Part shown: piece by piece, positions 1-8,122 of the stretch
Position numbering within the stretch: position 1 is the stretch's first letter
How the letters are laid out: each line of letters begins with the position of its first letter
Assembly (NCBI RefSeq): GCF_019049245.1
Contig: NZ_JAGMUK010000053.1
Coordinates: forward strand, 117,303-178,764
DNA: 61,462 nt
Origin: Streptomyces sp. AC555_RSS877
GTDB lineage: Bacteria > Actinomycetota > Actinomycetes > Streptomycetales > Streptomycetaceae
Direction: 5' to 3'
Notes under the pieces: model-generated
What the model saw: only the letters and a program-made list of their open reading frames with translations
What the model was told of the DNA's origin: nothing
The model's database searches: none
Made by a program: the position numbers and the translations under genes

Positions 1-29
1 ACAGGCCCCAGCCGCCGGCCCCGTTCCCG

Positions 30-758
30 CTACGAGGAGCGCTGGGCCCACCCGTACTGGGCCAGCCCCTCCGCCACCAACCGGGCGTTCGACAAGGCCC
101 GTTGTCCGTCGGGCATGAGCAGGGTGTCCTCCAGGCCCACTCGGGTCGCCAGTCCCAGCCGCCCGGCCAGCCGCAGCACCGGCCACGCGCCGGCGTCCTC
201 ACCGTGCAGCAGCACCGGGCGGCCGTGTGCGGAGCCCAGGTCGGCCAGCAGCGCACGTGCGGTGTCCTCGGCCGTCTCGGCTGCCGGGTCCGTCACCTCC
301 GCGAGGACCCGCAGCACTTTCGGGCCGAGCGGCGAGACGGCGAACCTCGCCGCCGCGTCCGTACCCGACCAGATGCCGGCCTCCACGCCCACCCCGAGAC
401 CGATCAGGGCGGCGGCGACCTCCTCGGCGCCCGGCTCGTGCCAGTTGACCGAGGCGTGGTCCGGCAGCACGGTCCAGCTCCGGACGCGCTCCACGCGGGC
501 CGCCGGATCCGGCTCGGTCCAGGCGCCCGTGGTCACACCGACCGGCACCGGCACCCGCGCACGTATCGCCTCGAGCGTCGCCGCCACCACACGCGGCGAC
601 AGACTGTCCTGACCGCACGGCGTCTTGGGGTGGACATGGACGTCCGTGGCCCCGGCCGCGACGGCCTCGGCCGCGGACTCGGCCGACGCCTGCGGAGTGA
701 GCGGCACCATCGCACCGTCGGCGGCCCCTCGGGGCCCGTTGAGACACACCTGCACCAT
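30..758 (-). CDS. BKACE family (DUF849) 3-keto acid cleavage enzyme
   Basis: A protein of about 242 residues beginning MVQVCLNGPRG. It belongs to the beta-keto acid cleavage enzyme family, TIM-barrel proteins that cleave a 3-keto acid with acetyl-CoA to give acetoacetate and a CoA ester. The family metal-ligand motif DVHVHP lies near residue 40, with a WHEPG segment in mid-protein and LLHGEDAGAWP toward the end. An upstream in-frame ATG at 869 would add 37 basic, non-family residues and would overlap the next gene, so I prefer 758. The substrate cannot be read from sequence. The stop is 29 bases from the window edge. Confidence 0.82.
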   Translation of the reverse strand: MVQVCLNGPRGAADGAMVPLTPQASAESAAEAVAAGATDVHVHPKTPCGQDSLSPRVVAATLEAIRARVPVPVGVTTGAWTEPDPAARVERVRSWTVLPDHASVNWHEPGAEEVAAALIGLGVGVEAGIWSGTDAAARFAVSPLGPKVLRVLAEVTDPAAETAEDTARALLADLGSAHGRPVLLHGEDAGAWPVLRLAGRLGLATRVGLEDTLLMPDGQRALSNARLVAEGLAQYGWAQRSS

Positions 759-855
759 GCCTCGATGGTGCCAGGCACCGCTGACAGAACAGGGGGTGCG
801 GCATCCCCGGCGCACCCCCGCAGCACCGTTCCTGGGTTCGGTTCGGTCGGTTCGG

Positions 856-1458
856 TCAGGCCGACACAAGCAGCCGTCCGCGCCTGGCGTCCGCCAGGGC
901 CTCGGGTGTGAGAACGGGCCGCGGCACGAGAATTCCGCAGTCCGTGCAGACCGGACCGGTGGAGGGTTCGTGGTCCAGTTCGTACTTCCAGACGAGGCGT
1001 TCCCCGCCGCACACCGGGCACTCGGCGCCCGGCTCCCGCTCCAGCGCGGAGATCAGCCGGCGCAGCACCTCCGCCAGCGGCTCGTGCGGATGGACGCGTG
1101 GGTCGTCGCACCAGGCGACTCCGAAGCCGCCCCAGGTCAGCCGGTGCCAGTCGTCCACGCTGCCGGGCCTGCGCAGCCCGTCGTGCTTTTCCTTCTTGCG
1201 TCGCTCGGCGAACCCGACCTCGTAGGCCAGCCAGACCGAACGCGCCTCTTCCAACTCCTCCAGTGCGGCCACGAGCCGCGCTGGGTCGGGGGACCGGTCC
1301 TCGGGGCCGAACCCGGCCCGGGAGCACAAGTGGTCCCAGGTCGCCCTGTGTCCGTAAGGAGCGAACCGTTCAAGGCACTTGCGCAGCGAATAACGCCGGA
1401 GCGCCAGATCGCACCGCGGATCGCGCACCTGTCTCGCCAGACTCCGGAAACCGGCCAT
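856..1458 (-). CDS. Conserved hypothetical protein with a C-terminal zinc ribbon
   Basis: A 200-residue protein I do not recognise by name. The N-terminal two thirds are charged and helical. The last third has a CPVC pair near residue 147 and a CTDC pair near residue 170, spaced like a four-cysteine zinc ribbon. No enzyme motif is visible. The start follows a purine-rich GGAGGTGCAGGG stretch. It lies upstream of the BKACE gene on the same strand with about 100 bases between them, so co-transcription is possible but not shown. Confidence 0.72.
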   Translation of the reverse strand: MAGFRSLARQVRDPRCDLALRRYSLRKCLERFAPYGHRATWDHLCSRAGFGPEDRSPDPARLVAALEELEEARSVWLAYEVGFAERRKKEKHDGLRRPGSVDDWHRLTWGGFGVAWCDDPRVHPHEPLAEVLRRLISALEREPGAECPVCGGERLVWKYELDHEPSTGPVCTDCGILVPRPVLTPEALADARRGRLLVSA

Positions 1459-1678
1459 CGCCCTGCACCTCCGTCACACCTGCAGCTGTACTTCGGTCAC
1501 TTCGGCGTCGTCGCTCGGACGTCGCCGAATAGACGTATCGACAAGCGATTTGGCTCCATCCGATTTCCGATGACTCCCATAAGCGATGTCGCCGACTCTG
1601 AAAAGTGACGCATGTTCACCTTCAATCCCGGGGATACCGGCGGTAACGTCCGGCCCACCCCCGTCGGTAGGAGCTGCC
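1459..1678. other. Divergent intergenic region
   Basis: About 220 bases separate the zinc-ribbon gene (-) from the penicillin acylase (+). They must hold both promoters. It is less GC-rich than its surroundings around 1500-1620. I see no convincing operator or RNA element. A Shine-Dalgarno AGGAG at about 1669 precedes the acylase start. Confidence 0.4.
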
Positions 1679-4477
1679 ATGCCACGGCGCACCTCACGCA
1701 CCGTCCTCGACACACTGAGAACTCCCGGCGGATTCACCGGGTTCCTGAAGAGCGCAACGGTATGCGTCCTGATCGCCGGTCTTTTGTCTCCGCTTTCCCA
1801 GGCGGCCGCGGCCGCCAAGTCCGAGGCGGTGGGGGCGGCGGCGGCCAACGACCACTGCGGAGGCCGGTGTTCCGACATCCTGCCGCCGGGCCAGAACGGC
1901 AACGCCACCCTCGCGCAGATCCTGCTCAACCAGGCATTCGGCGCCCAGCCCGACCACGCCGGGGACCAGCTCGGCCCGTACGCCAACCTGGCGAAGGGCT
2001 ATCCCTCGCTCACCAATGCCACGATCAACACCTTCTTCAACGACGCGTCTTTCGGGGTCGCCGCCGATCAGGTCGCCTCCACGGTCAAGCCCGCCGGTCG
2101 CGGCGACGTGACGATCGTCCGCGACAAGAAGACGGGCGTCCCGCACATCACCGGTACCACCAGATACGGCACGGAGTTCGGAGCGGGCTATGCCGCGGCC
2201 GAGGACCGGCTGTGGCTCATGGACGTCTTCCGGCACGTCGGACGCGGTCAGCTCACCTCCTTCGCGGGCGGCGCCCCGTCCAACCAGGGCCTGGAGCAGC
2301 AGTTCTGGCGCACCGCCCCGTACACCGAGGCCGAGCTCCAGGCCCAGATCGACAACGCGGTCACCACGAACGGCGCCCGCGGGCAGCAGGCCCTCGCCGA
2401 CGTGAACGCCTACGTCGCCGGCATCAACGCCTACATCGACGCCTCCGACAGCGGCCGCTCCTTCCCCGGCGAGTACGTCCTGACCGGCCACAAGGACTCC
2501 GTCACCAACGCCGGCACGATCGACCACTTCAAACCCACCGACCTGGTCGCGCTGGCCTCCGTCATCGGCGCGCTCTTCGGCTCAGGAGGCGGCGGCGAGG
2601 TCAACAACGCGCTGTCCCTGCTTGCCGCGCAGCAGAAGTACGGGGTGACCGAGGGCACCAAGGTCTGGGAGTCCTTCCGCGAGCGCAACGACCCCGAGGC
2701 GGTCCTCACCCTCCACGACGGCAGCTTCCCCTACGCCACCAAGCCCGCCGACCCGCAAGGGCTGGCCCTGCCCGACGCCGGCTCGGTGACCGAGGAGCAA
2801 CTGGTCCACGACCGCACCGGCAGCGCGGCCACGTCGAGCGCCACCGGCGTGTCCGCCACGGCCGCGAAGACCGCCGTCACCTCGGCCAAGCGAGGCATGT
2901 CCAACGCCCTAGTGGTGAGCGGCGAACACACCGCGAGCGGCAACCCGGTCGCCGTGTTCGGCCCGCAGACCGGCTACTTCGCACCGCAGTTGCTCATGCT
3001 CCAGGAGATCCAGGGCCCCGGCCTCAGCGCCCGCGGCGCCTCCTTCGCCGGCCTGAGCATGTACGTCGAACTCGGCCGCGGCCAGGACTACGCGTGGAGT
3101 GCCACCACCTCCGGCCAGGACATCATCGACTCGTACGCCGTGGAGCTGTGCCAGGACGACTACCACTACCTGTACCGCGGCACCTGCACGGCGATGGAGA
3201 AGATCGAGCAGAAGAACGCCTGGACCCCGACCACGGCCGACGGCACCGCGGCCGGCTCGTACACGATGCGGGTGTGGCGTACGAGGTACGGCCCCGTGGA
3301 GTACCGCGCGACGGTCGGCGGCAAGAAGGTCGCCTACACCACCCTGCGCTCCTCCTTCATGCACGAGGCCGACTCGATCATCGGCTTCCAGATGCTGAAC
3401 GACCCGGACTACGTCAACAGCCCGCAGACCTTCCAGAGCGCGGTGCAGCACATCAACTACACGTTCAACTGGTTCTACGCCGACTCCGAGCACACCGCGT
3501 ACTACAACAGCGGCGACAACCCGGTGCGCGCGACCGGCGTCGACGCGGAGTTCCCGGTGTGGGCGCGGCCGGCGTACGAGTGGCGGAACTGGGACCCGAC
3601 GACGAACACCGCCCAGTACACACCGGCCTCGGCCCACCCGAACTCGATCGACCAGGACTACTACATCTCCTGGAACAACAAGCAGGCCAAGGACTACACG
3701 ACCGCCTCCTGGGGCGACGGCTCGGTCCACCGCGGCAACCTCCTCGACGACCGGGTGAAGAAGCTGGTCGCCGCGGGCGGGGTCACCCGGGCCGCGCTGG
3801 TGAAGGCCATGGCCGACGCCGGGCTGGCCGACCTCAGGGCGCAGGACGTGCTGCCGGACCTCCTGAAGGTGGTCAACAGCTCGCCGGTGACCGACTCGGC
3901 GGCCGCGGCGGCGGTGAGCAAACTCCAGGCGTGGCTGACCGCGGGCGGCAAGCGGACGGAGACGACCGCCGGTTCGAAGAAGTACGCCGACGCCGACGCG
4001 ATCCGCATCCTGGACGCGTGGTGGCCGCTGCTGGTGAAGGCCGAGTTCCAACCGGGCCTCGGCAGCGACCTGTACACGGCCTTCACCAGCAACCTGCCCG
4101 TCGACGAGACCCCGTCGGCCGCCCACGGCCCGACCGGCGCGCACGCCGGAAGCTCCTTCCAGTACGGCTGGTGGAGCTATGTCGACAAGGACATCCGGGC
4201 CGTACTGGGCGAGTCGGTCCAGGGGCCGCTCGCACGGAAGTACTGCGGCGGCGGCAGCCTCACCGCCTGCCGGGACGTCCTCGTCAGCACCCTGAAGGAG
4301 GCGGCCGGCAGGACCGCGGCCCAGGTCTACCCCGGTGACGGCCTGTGCTCGGCGGGCGACCAGTGGTGCGCCGACTCGATCGTCCAGCGCACCCTGGGCG
4401 GTATCAAGCACGGCAACATCAGCTGGCAGAACCGGCCGACGTTCCAGCAAGTCGTGGAGTTCACGTCACACCGGTAG
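1679..4477 (+). CDS. Secreted penicillin acylase family Ntn hydrolase
   Basis: A 932-residue precursor of an N-terminal-nucleophile amidase (penicillin, aculeacin or acyl-homoserine-lactone acylase family). The N-terminus has basic residues, then a hydrophobic stretch (ATVCVLIAGLLSPLSQAAAAA) typical of an export signal. The likely autoprocessing site is Ser408 in KRGMSNALVVSG, where family members expose the catalytic serine after removing a spacer. An alpha-subunit motif GYAAAEDRLWLMDVFRH lies near residue 180. Length and layout (signal, alpha, spacer, beta) match the family. The start is chosen for its AGGAG site; an in-frame ATG at 1586 lacks one. Natural substrates could be acylated peptides, beta-lactams or lipid signals. 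Confidence 0.9.
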   Translation: MPRRTSRTVLDTLRTPGGFTGFLKSATVCVLIAGLLSPLSQAAAAAKSEAVGAAAANDHCGGRCSDILPPGQNGNATLAQILLNQAFGAQPDHAGDQLGPYANLAKGYPSLTNATINTFFNDASFGVAADQVASTVKPAGRGDVTIVRDKKTGVPHITGTTRYGTEFGAGYAAAEDRLWLMDVFRHVGRGQLTSFAGGAPSNQGLEQQFWRTAPYTEAELQAQIDNAVTTNGARGQQALADVNAYVAGINAYIDASDSGRSFPGEYVLTGHKDSVTNAGTIDHFKPTDLVALASVIGALFGSGGGGEVNNALSLLAAQQKYGVTEGTKVWESFRERNDPEAVLTLHDGSFPYATKPADPQGLALPDAGSVTEEQLVHDRTGSAATSSATGVSATAAKTAVTSAKRGMSNALVVSGEHTASGNPVAVFGPQTGYFAPQLLMLQEIQGPGLSARGASFAGLSMYVELGRGQDYAWSATTSGQDIIDSYAVELCQDDYHYLYRGTCTAMEKIEQKNAWTPTTADGTAAGSYTMRVWRTRYGPVEYRATVGGKKVAYTTLRSSFMHEADSIIGFQMLNDPDYVNSPQTFQSAVQHINYTFNWFYADSEHTAYYNSGDNPVRATGVDAEFPVWARPAYEWRNWDPTTNTAQYTPASAHPNSIDQDYYISWNNKQAKDYTTASWGDGSVHRGNLLDDRVKKLVAAGGVTRAALVKAMADAGLADLRAQDVLPDLLKVVNSSPVTDSAAAAAVSKLQAWLTAGGKRTETTAGSKKYADADAIRILDAWWPLLVKAEFQPGLGSDLYTAFTSNLPVDETPSAAHGPTGAHAGSSFQYGWWSYVDKDIRAVLGESVQGPLARKYCGGGSLTACRDVLVSTLKEAAGRTAAQVYPGDGLCSAGDQWCADSIVQRTLGGIKHGNISWQNRPTFQQVVEFTSHR

Positions 4478-4495
4478 GCCACGGACGGCGGCGGG

Positions 4496-5815
4496 TCAGC
4501 GGATGCGGCCCGCCGCCACCACCAGCTGCGCCAGCTCCCGGTGCAGGATGTCGCTGTGCGCGCCGGACGGCGGCCCACCCCGTTTGACCACCTTGGCCGC
4601 GTCGACGTTGACGCACCCCGACACAGGCAGCTTTCCCTTCAACGCGGCCGCGAGCTCGAAAGCCCGCGTGTCCGGCACGGCCTGCACGCCGTCGTACCCC
4701 ATCGCCCCCCACCTGGCACCGAGCCCTCGGGCGATGGCCGGTTCGGCGGCGGCTCCCTGCGCGTCGCCCGCCATCCGCGAGGCCAGGGGGTAGATCGTCC
4801 CGAGAGCCGAGTCGTGCCGGGAGTGGCAGCACACCAGAGGGCCGTCGATCCGCAGGTGCTGTCCTTGGAGGACGCCTCCCGCGCGCGGGTCGTGCGGCAG
4901 CCGGGCCGCGAACGCGTAATGGGAGAAGGCCCCTTGGAGCAGGGTCACCGACTTCACGGTGTGCACGCCCTCCGGCAGTCCGCGCAGCGCGAACGACACC
5001 AGCCGTGCGCCGAAGCTGTGGCCCACCAGGTGCACCCGCACATGCGGCGCCTTCGCGGCCAGCTGCCCGACCACCCGCCCCAGCCCGCGCTCGCCGACGG
5101 TCCCCGCGCGCCGTTTCATGGCGTAGTACGTCGCCTGCCGCAGCAGCTCGTGCGCGCCCTCCCACGGGTTGGGCAACGAGAGCCGCGCCACCTCGCCGGG
5201 CGATTCGAACGACGCCGGCGCCCGGGCGAACTCCTCGCAGATCTCCGCGGTGGACCCCGAGAACATCAACGGCTCGCTCTGCGGCACCCCTTCCGCCAGC
5301 GTGTCCGCGGCGAACAGCGCCTGCGGCCCCGGCGGCACCACGTCCACCAGCAGCCGTACCAGCCGCCCGAACTCCTCCAGTTCGGCCTCCTCGCGCGGCT
5401 GCTGGTCCAGCATCCGCGCGATCTGGTCGATCACGGTCGCCCGCCCGGGGAAGGTCTCCAGCAGCGCGTGCCGGGTGTCCTTGTCGAGCGCCGGCCGCGG
5501 GGGCATCTCGGCGGCCACGGCCCGCGGGAAGTCCGGGATCGGCTCGTCCGAGAACCGCATCGACGGCCAGACGACACCGACGAACCCGAGCCCGGCCGCC
5601 GGGGCGAGCGCCGGAATGGGCGCGAAGAAGCGGCTGTAGAGCCGGGTGGCCCCCGAACGGTCGCTGTTCCAGCCATGAGCGAAGACGACGAGGTGACGGA
5701 CGCCGTGCTCGGCGACCCCGGCGAACAGCCGGCCCCGCTTCCCGCCGTCCGTGTCCCCGTCCGCGTCGAAGGTGAGCTCCCAGTACGGACTCACGCTCAT
5801 TGCCGGCTCTGCCAT
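4496..5815 (-). CDS. Alpha/beta hydrolase-like protein of unknown substrate
   Basis: About 439 residues starting MAEPAMSVSPYWEL. A nucleophile elbow GHSFGARL is preceded by a VHLV strand, and LVVFAHGWNSD near the N-terminus resembles an oxyanion HGW loop, so this is a serine hydrolase fold. A late histidine in HSDILHREL could complete the triad. The insert between the two motifs is long (about 200 residues), unlike small esterases. No signal peptide is seen. Several starts are possible (5893, 5830, 5815, 5800); 5815 follows a GAGGGG sequence. The gene is convergent with the penicillin acylase, with only 18 bases between stops. Confidence 0.75.
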   Translation of the reverse strand: MAEPAMSVSPYWELTFDADGDTDGGKRGRLFAGVAEHGVRHLVVFAHGWNSDRSGATRLYSRFFAPIPALAPAAGLGFVGVVWPSMRFSDEPIPDFPRAVAAEMPPRPALDKDTRHALLETFPGRATVIDQIARMLDQQPREEAELEEFGRLVRLLVDVVPPGPQALFAADTLAEGVPQSEPLMFSGSTAEICEEFARAPASFESPGEVARLSLPNPWEGAHELLRQATYYAMKRRAGTVGERGLGRVVGQLAAKAPHVRVHLVGHSFGARLVSFALRGLPEGVHTVKSVTLLQGAFSHYAFAARLPHDPRAGGVLQGQHLRIDGPLVCCHSRHDSALGTIYPLASRMAGDAQGAAAEPAIARGLGARWGAMGYDGVQAVPDTRAFELAAALKGKLPVSGCVNVDAAKVVKRGGPPSGAHSDILHRELAQLVVAAGRIR

Positions 5816-5917
5816 GACAGGCCCCCTCATCCCCCGGAGTGGTGCGATGTGGGCGCATCGTCCTGCTGCCGGTCGGGGTTGGCCATACGTCATGACTCAT
5901 CCGGGTGATTCATCGGC

Positions 5918-7150
5918 TCACCGGTAGACGAGGTACTCCCGCCGCACCCTCCGGAAGGCGGCCAGCTCCTCCTCCCAGCCCGCCACCACCTCGTCGGCAC
6001 CGGCCCCCGCGTCGATCATCGTGCGCACCCGCGTGGAGCCCGTGAGCTTGTCGATCCAGTTGTCGGGGCGCCAGGCGAAGCCGCTCCACGTCTTCTTGGC
6101 GGTCACCAGGAGCGCGATCCCGGTGCGTACGGGGTCGTAGGCGTCCCGGTCGTGCACATGGACCTGCACACCGCCGATCGTCTTCCCCTGGAACTTGGAG
6201 AAGGTGGGCGCGAAATAGGCCTCCCTGAAGTGCACGCCCGGCAGGCCGAGTCCGTTCGCCGCCGCGGCCCACCGCCCGTCGACGCCCTCCGCGCCGAGCA
6301 GTTCGAAGGGGCGGGTCGTCCCCCGGCCCTCCGAGAGGTTCGTCCCCTCGAAGAGGCACGTCCCCGAGTACACGAGGGCGGTCTCCGGAGTCGGCATGTT
6401 CGGGCTCGGCGGCACCCAGGGCAGTCCCGAGTCGTCGAACCACGCGGTCCGCTTCCACCCGCTCATCAGTACGGTGTCCAGCTCCACCGGCGCCGCCAGG
6501 AACTCCCCGTTGAACAGCCGCGCCAGCTCCACGACCGTCATCCCGTGCGCCTGCGAGATCGGCTGCCGCCCGACGAAGGTCGCGAACTCCTTGTGCAGGA
6601 CGGGGCCGAGGGCCGCCCGCCCGGTGACGGGGTTGGGCCGGTCGAGGACCACGAACCGCTTCCCCGCGAGCCGGGCGGCCTCCATGCAGTCGTACAGCGT
6701 CCAGATGTAGGTGTAGAAGCGCGCGCCCACGTCCTGGATGTCGAAGACGACAGTGTCCACGCCGGACGTGGTGAAGACGTCGGCGAGCGGCCGGCCGCTC
6801 TTCAGGTACGTGTCGTAGACGGGCAGGCCGGTCGCCGGATCGTCGTAGCGGCCCTCGGAACCGCCCGCCTGCGCGGTGCCGCGGAAGCCGTGCTCGGGAC
6901 CGAAGACCGCGATCAGGTCCACGCGGTCGTCGGCGTGCATGACGTCCACGATGTGACGTACGTCCCGGGTGACGCCGGTGGGGTTGGTGACGACACCGAT
7001 GCGCCGGCCGCTGAGCTGGGCGTAGCCGTCTGCGGCCAGGTTCTCGAAGCCGGTTCGCCTGCGGCGGGTGGCCGCGGAAGCTGCTGACGCGGTGGGGAGT
7101 ACTGCCGCTGCCGTTGTTGCTGCGAGCAGGCTGCGTCTGGTCAGGCGCAT
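5918..7150 (-). CDS. Tat-exported DUF1343/NamZ-type exo-beta-N-acetylmuramidase
   Basis: A 410-residue protein with a strong AGGAGG site 4-9 bases before its ATG. The N-terminus LTRRSLLAATTAAAVLPTASA is a twin-arginine-type signal. The mature part carries DUF1343 signatures: GVVTNPTGVTRD, FGPEHGFRGTAQAG, FDIQDVGARFYTYIWTL and LDRPNPV. The family member NamZ releases N-acetylmuramic acid from non-reducing ends of peptidoglycan fragments, so a role in wall turnover or MurNAc scavenging is likely. No MurQ, NagZ or amidase genes lie beside it, so pathway context is lacking. Confidence 0.88.
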   Translation of the reverse strand: MRLTRRSLLAATTAAAVLPTASAASAATRRRRTGFENLAADGYAQLSGRRIGVVTNPTGVTRDVRHIVDVMHADDRVDLIAVFGPEHGFRGTAQAGGSEGRYDDPATGLPVYDTYLKSGRPLADVFTTSGVDTVVFDIQDVGARFYTYIWTLYDCMEAARLAGKRFVVLDRPNPVTGRAALGPVLHKEFATFVGRQPISQAHGMTVVELARLFNGEFLAAPVELDTVLMSGWKRTAWFDDSGLPWVPPSPNMPTPETALVYSGTCLFEGTNLSEGRGTTRPFELLGAEGVDGRWAAAANGLGLPGVHFREAYFAPTFSKFQGKTIGGVQVHVHDRDAYDPVRTGIALLVTAKKTWSGFAWRPDNWIDKLTGSTRVRTMIDAGAGADEVVAGWEEELAAFRRVRREYLVYR

Positions 7151-7283
7151 GTGACCTCCTGGAAAGTGGACGTCGGCATGGGCACGGTATTCGCTTCCGC
7201 GGGTTGTGTGGAGGCTGCGGGTTCGTTGTGGCTTGTCGCGCAGTTCCCCGCGCCCCTGAGTGGGTCCAGTCACCTTCCCTGCA

Positions 7284-7300
7284 ACATACCGACCGGTTAG
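7284..7300. promoter_or_regulatory. TetR-type operator upstream of the SDR gene
   Basis: ACATACCGACCGGT here recurs, inverted, at 12998-13015 before the APH/acyl-CoA dehydrogenase pair. It ends about 52 bases before the SDR start, a position where a repressor would cover a promoter. The likely binder is the TetR protein encoded two genes downstream; that link is inference. Confidence 0.6.
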
Positions 7301-7351
7301 TCTGGTCCCTGCGGGGGGCAGAGCCGAATCGTGTCGTGTCGAAGGAGACCG

Positions 7352-8122
7352 ATGGTGGAAGCGCAGGATGCGGGAGTGGTCGTCACTGGAGCGGGGGGCG
7401 GCATCGGAGCCGCGCTGGCCCGGCGCTTCGCCGCCGAGGGGGCCCGGGTCGTCGTCAACGACCTGGACGCCGAGCGGGCGAAGGCCGTCGCCGAGGAGAT
7501 CGGCGGCATCGCCGTCGCGGGCGACGCCTCGGCGATCGTCACCGAGGCCCGGAAGGCCCTCGGCGGCACGGTCGACGTGTACTGCGCCAACGCGGGCGTC
7601 GCCTTCGAGGGCGGGGAGAGCGGCGAGGCGTTCGACGAGCGGCCCTGGGCGCTGTCCTGGGACGTGAACGTCATGGCGCACGTCCGCGCGGCCCACGAAC
7701 TGCTCCCGGACTGGCTGGAGCGCGGCAGCGGCCGTTTCGTCTCCACCGTGTCCGCCGCCGGACTGCTCACCATGATCGGCGCCGCCCCCTACAGCGTCAC
7801 CAAGCACGGCGCGTACGCCTTCGCCGAGTGGCTGTCGCTGACGTACCGCCACCGCGGTCTGAAGGTCCACGCGATCTGTCCGCAGGGCGTGCGCACCGAC
7901 ATGCTGGCGGCCACCGGCAGCGCGGGCGACCTGGTGCTCCAGCCGACCGCGATCGCCCCGGCGGAGGTGGCGGACGCCCTCTTCAAGGGCATCGAGGAGG
8001 ACCGTTTCCTGATCCTGCCGCACCCGGAGGTCGCCGGGTACTACCAGGCCAGGGCCGCCGAGCCCGACCGCTGGCTGACGAACATGAACCACCTCCAGCG
8101 CAAGTGGGAGGCCGCCCGGTGA
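7352..8122 (+). CDS. Short-chain dehydrogenase/reductase
   Basis: A 256-residue classical SDR. The NAD(P) motif GAGGGIG is near residue 13 and the catalytic YSVTK near residue 148, with the preceding serine in FVSTVSAAG. A GAAGGAG ribosome site lies just upstream of the ATG at 7352. The stop overlaps the start of the acyl-CoA synthetase by four bases (GTGA), so the two are translationally coupled. Together with the synthetase, the TetR gene and the dehydrogenase pair across the MITE, a role in oxidising or reducing an acyl or hydroxyacyl intermediate is likely. The substrate is unknown. Confidence 0.88.
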   Translation: MVEAQDAGVVVTGAGGGIGAALARRFAAEGARVVVNDLDAERAKAVAEEIGGIAVAGDASAIVTEARKALGGTVDVYCANAGVAFEGGESGEAFDERPWALSWDVNVMAHVRAAHELLPDWLERGSGRFVSTVSAAGLLTMIGAAPYSVTKHGAYAFAEWLSLTYRHRGLKVHAICPQGVRTDMLAATGSAGDLVLQPTAIAPAEVADALFKGIEEDRFLILPHPEVAGYYQARAAEPDRWLTNMNHLQRKWEAAR

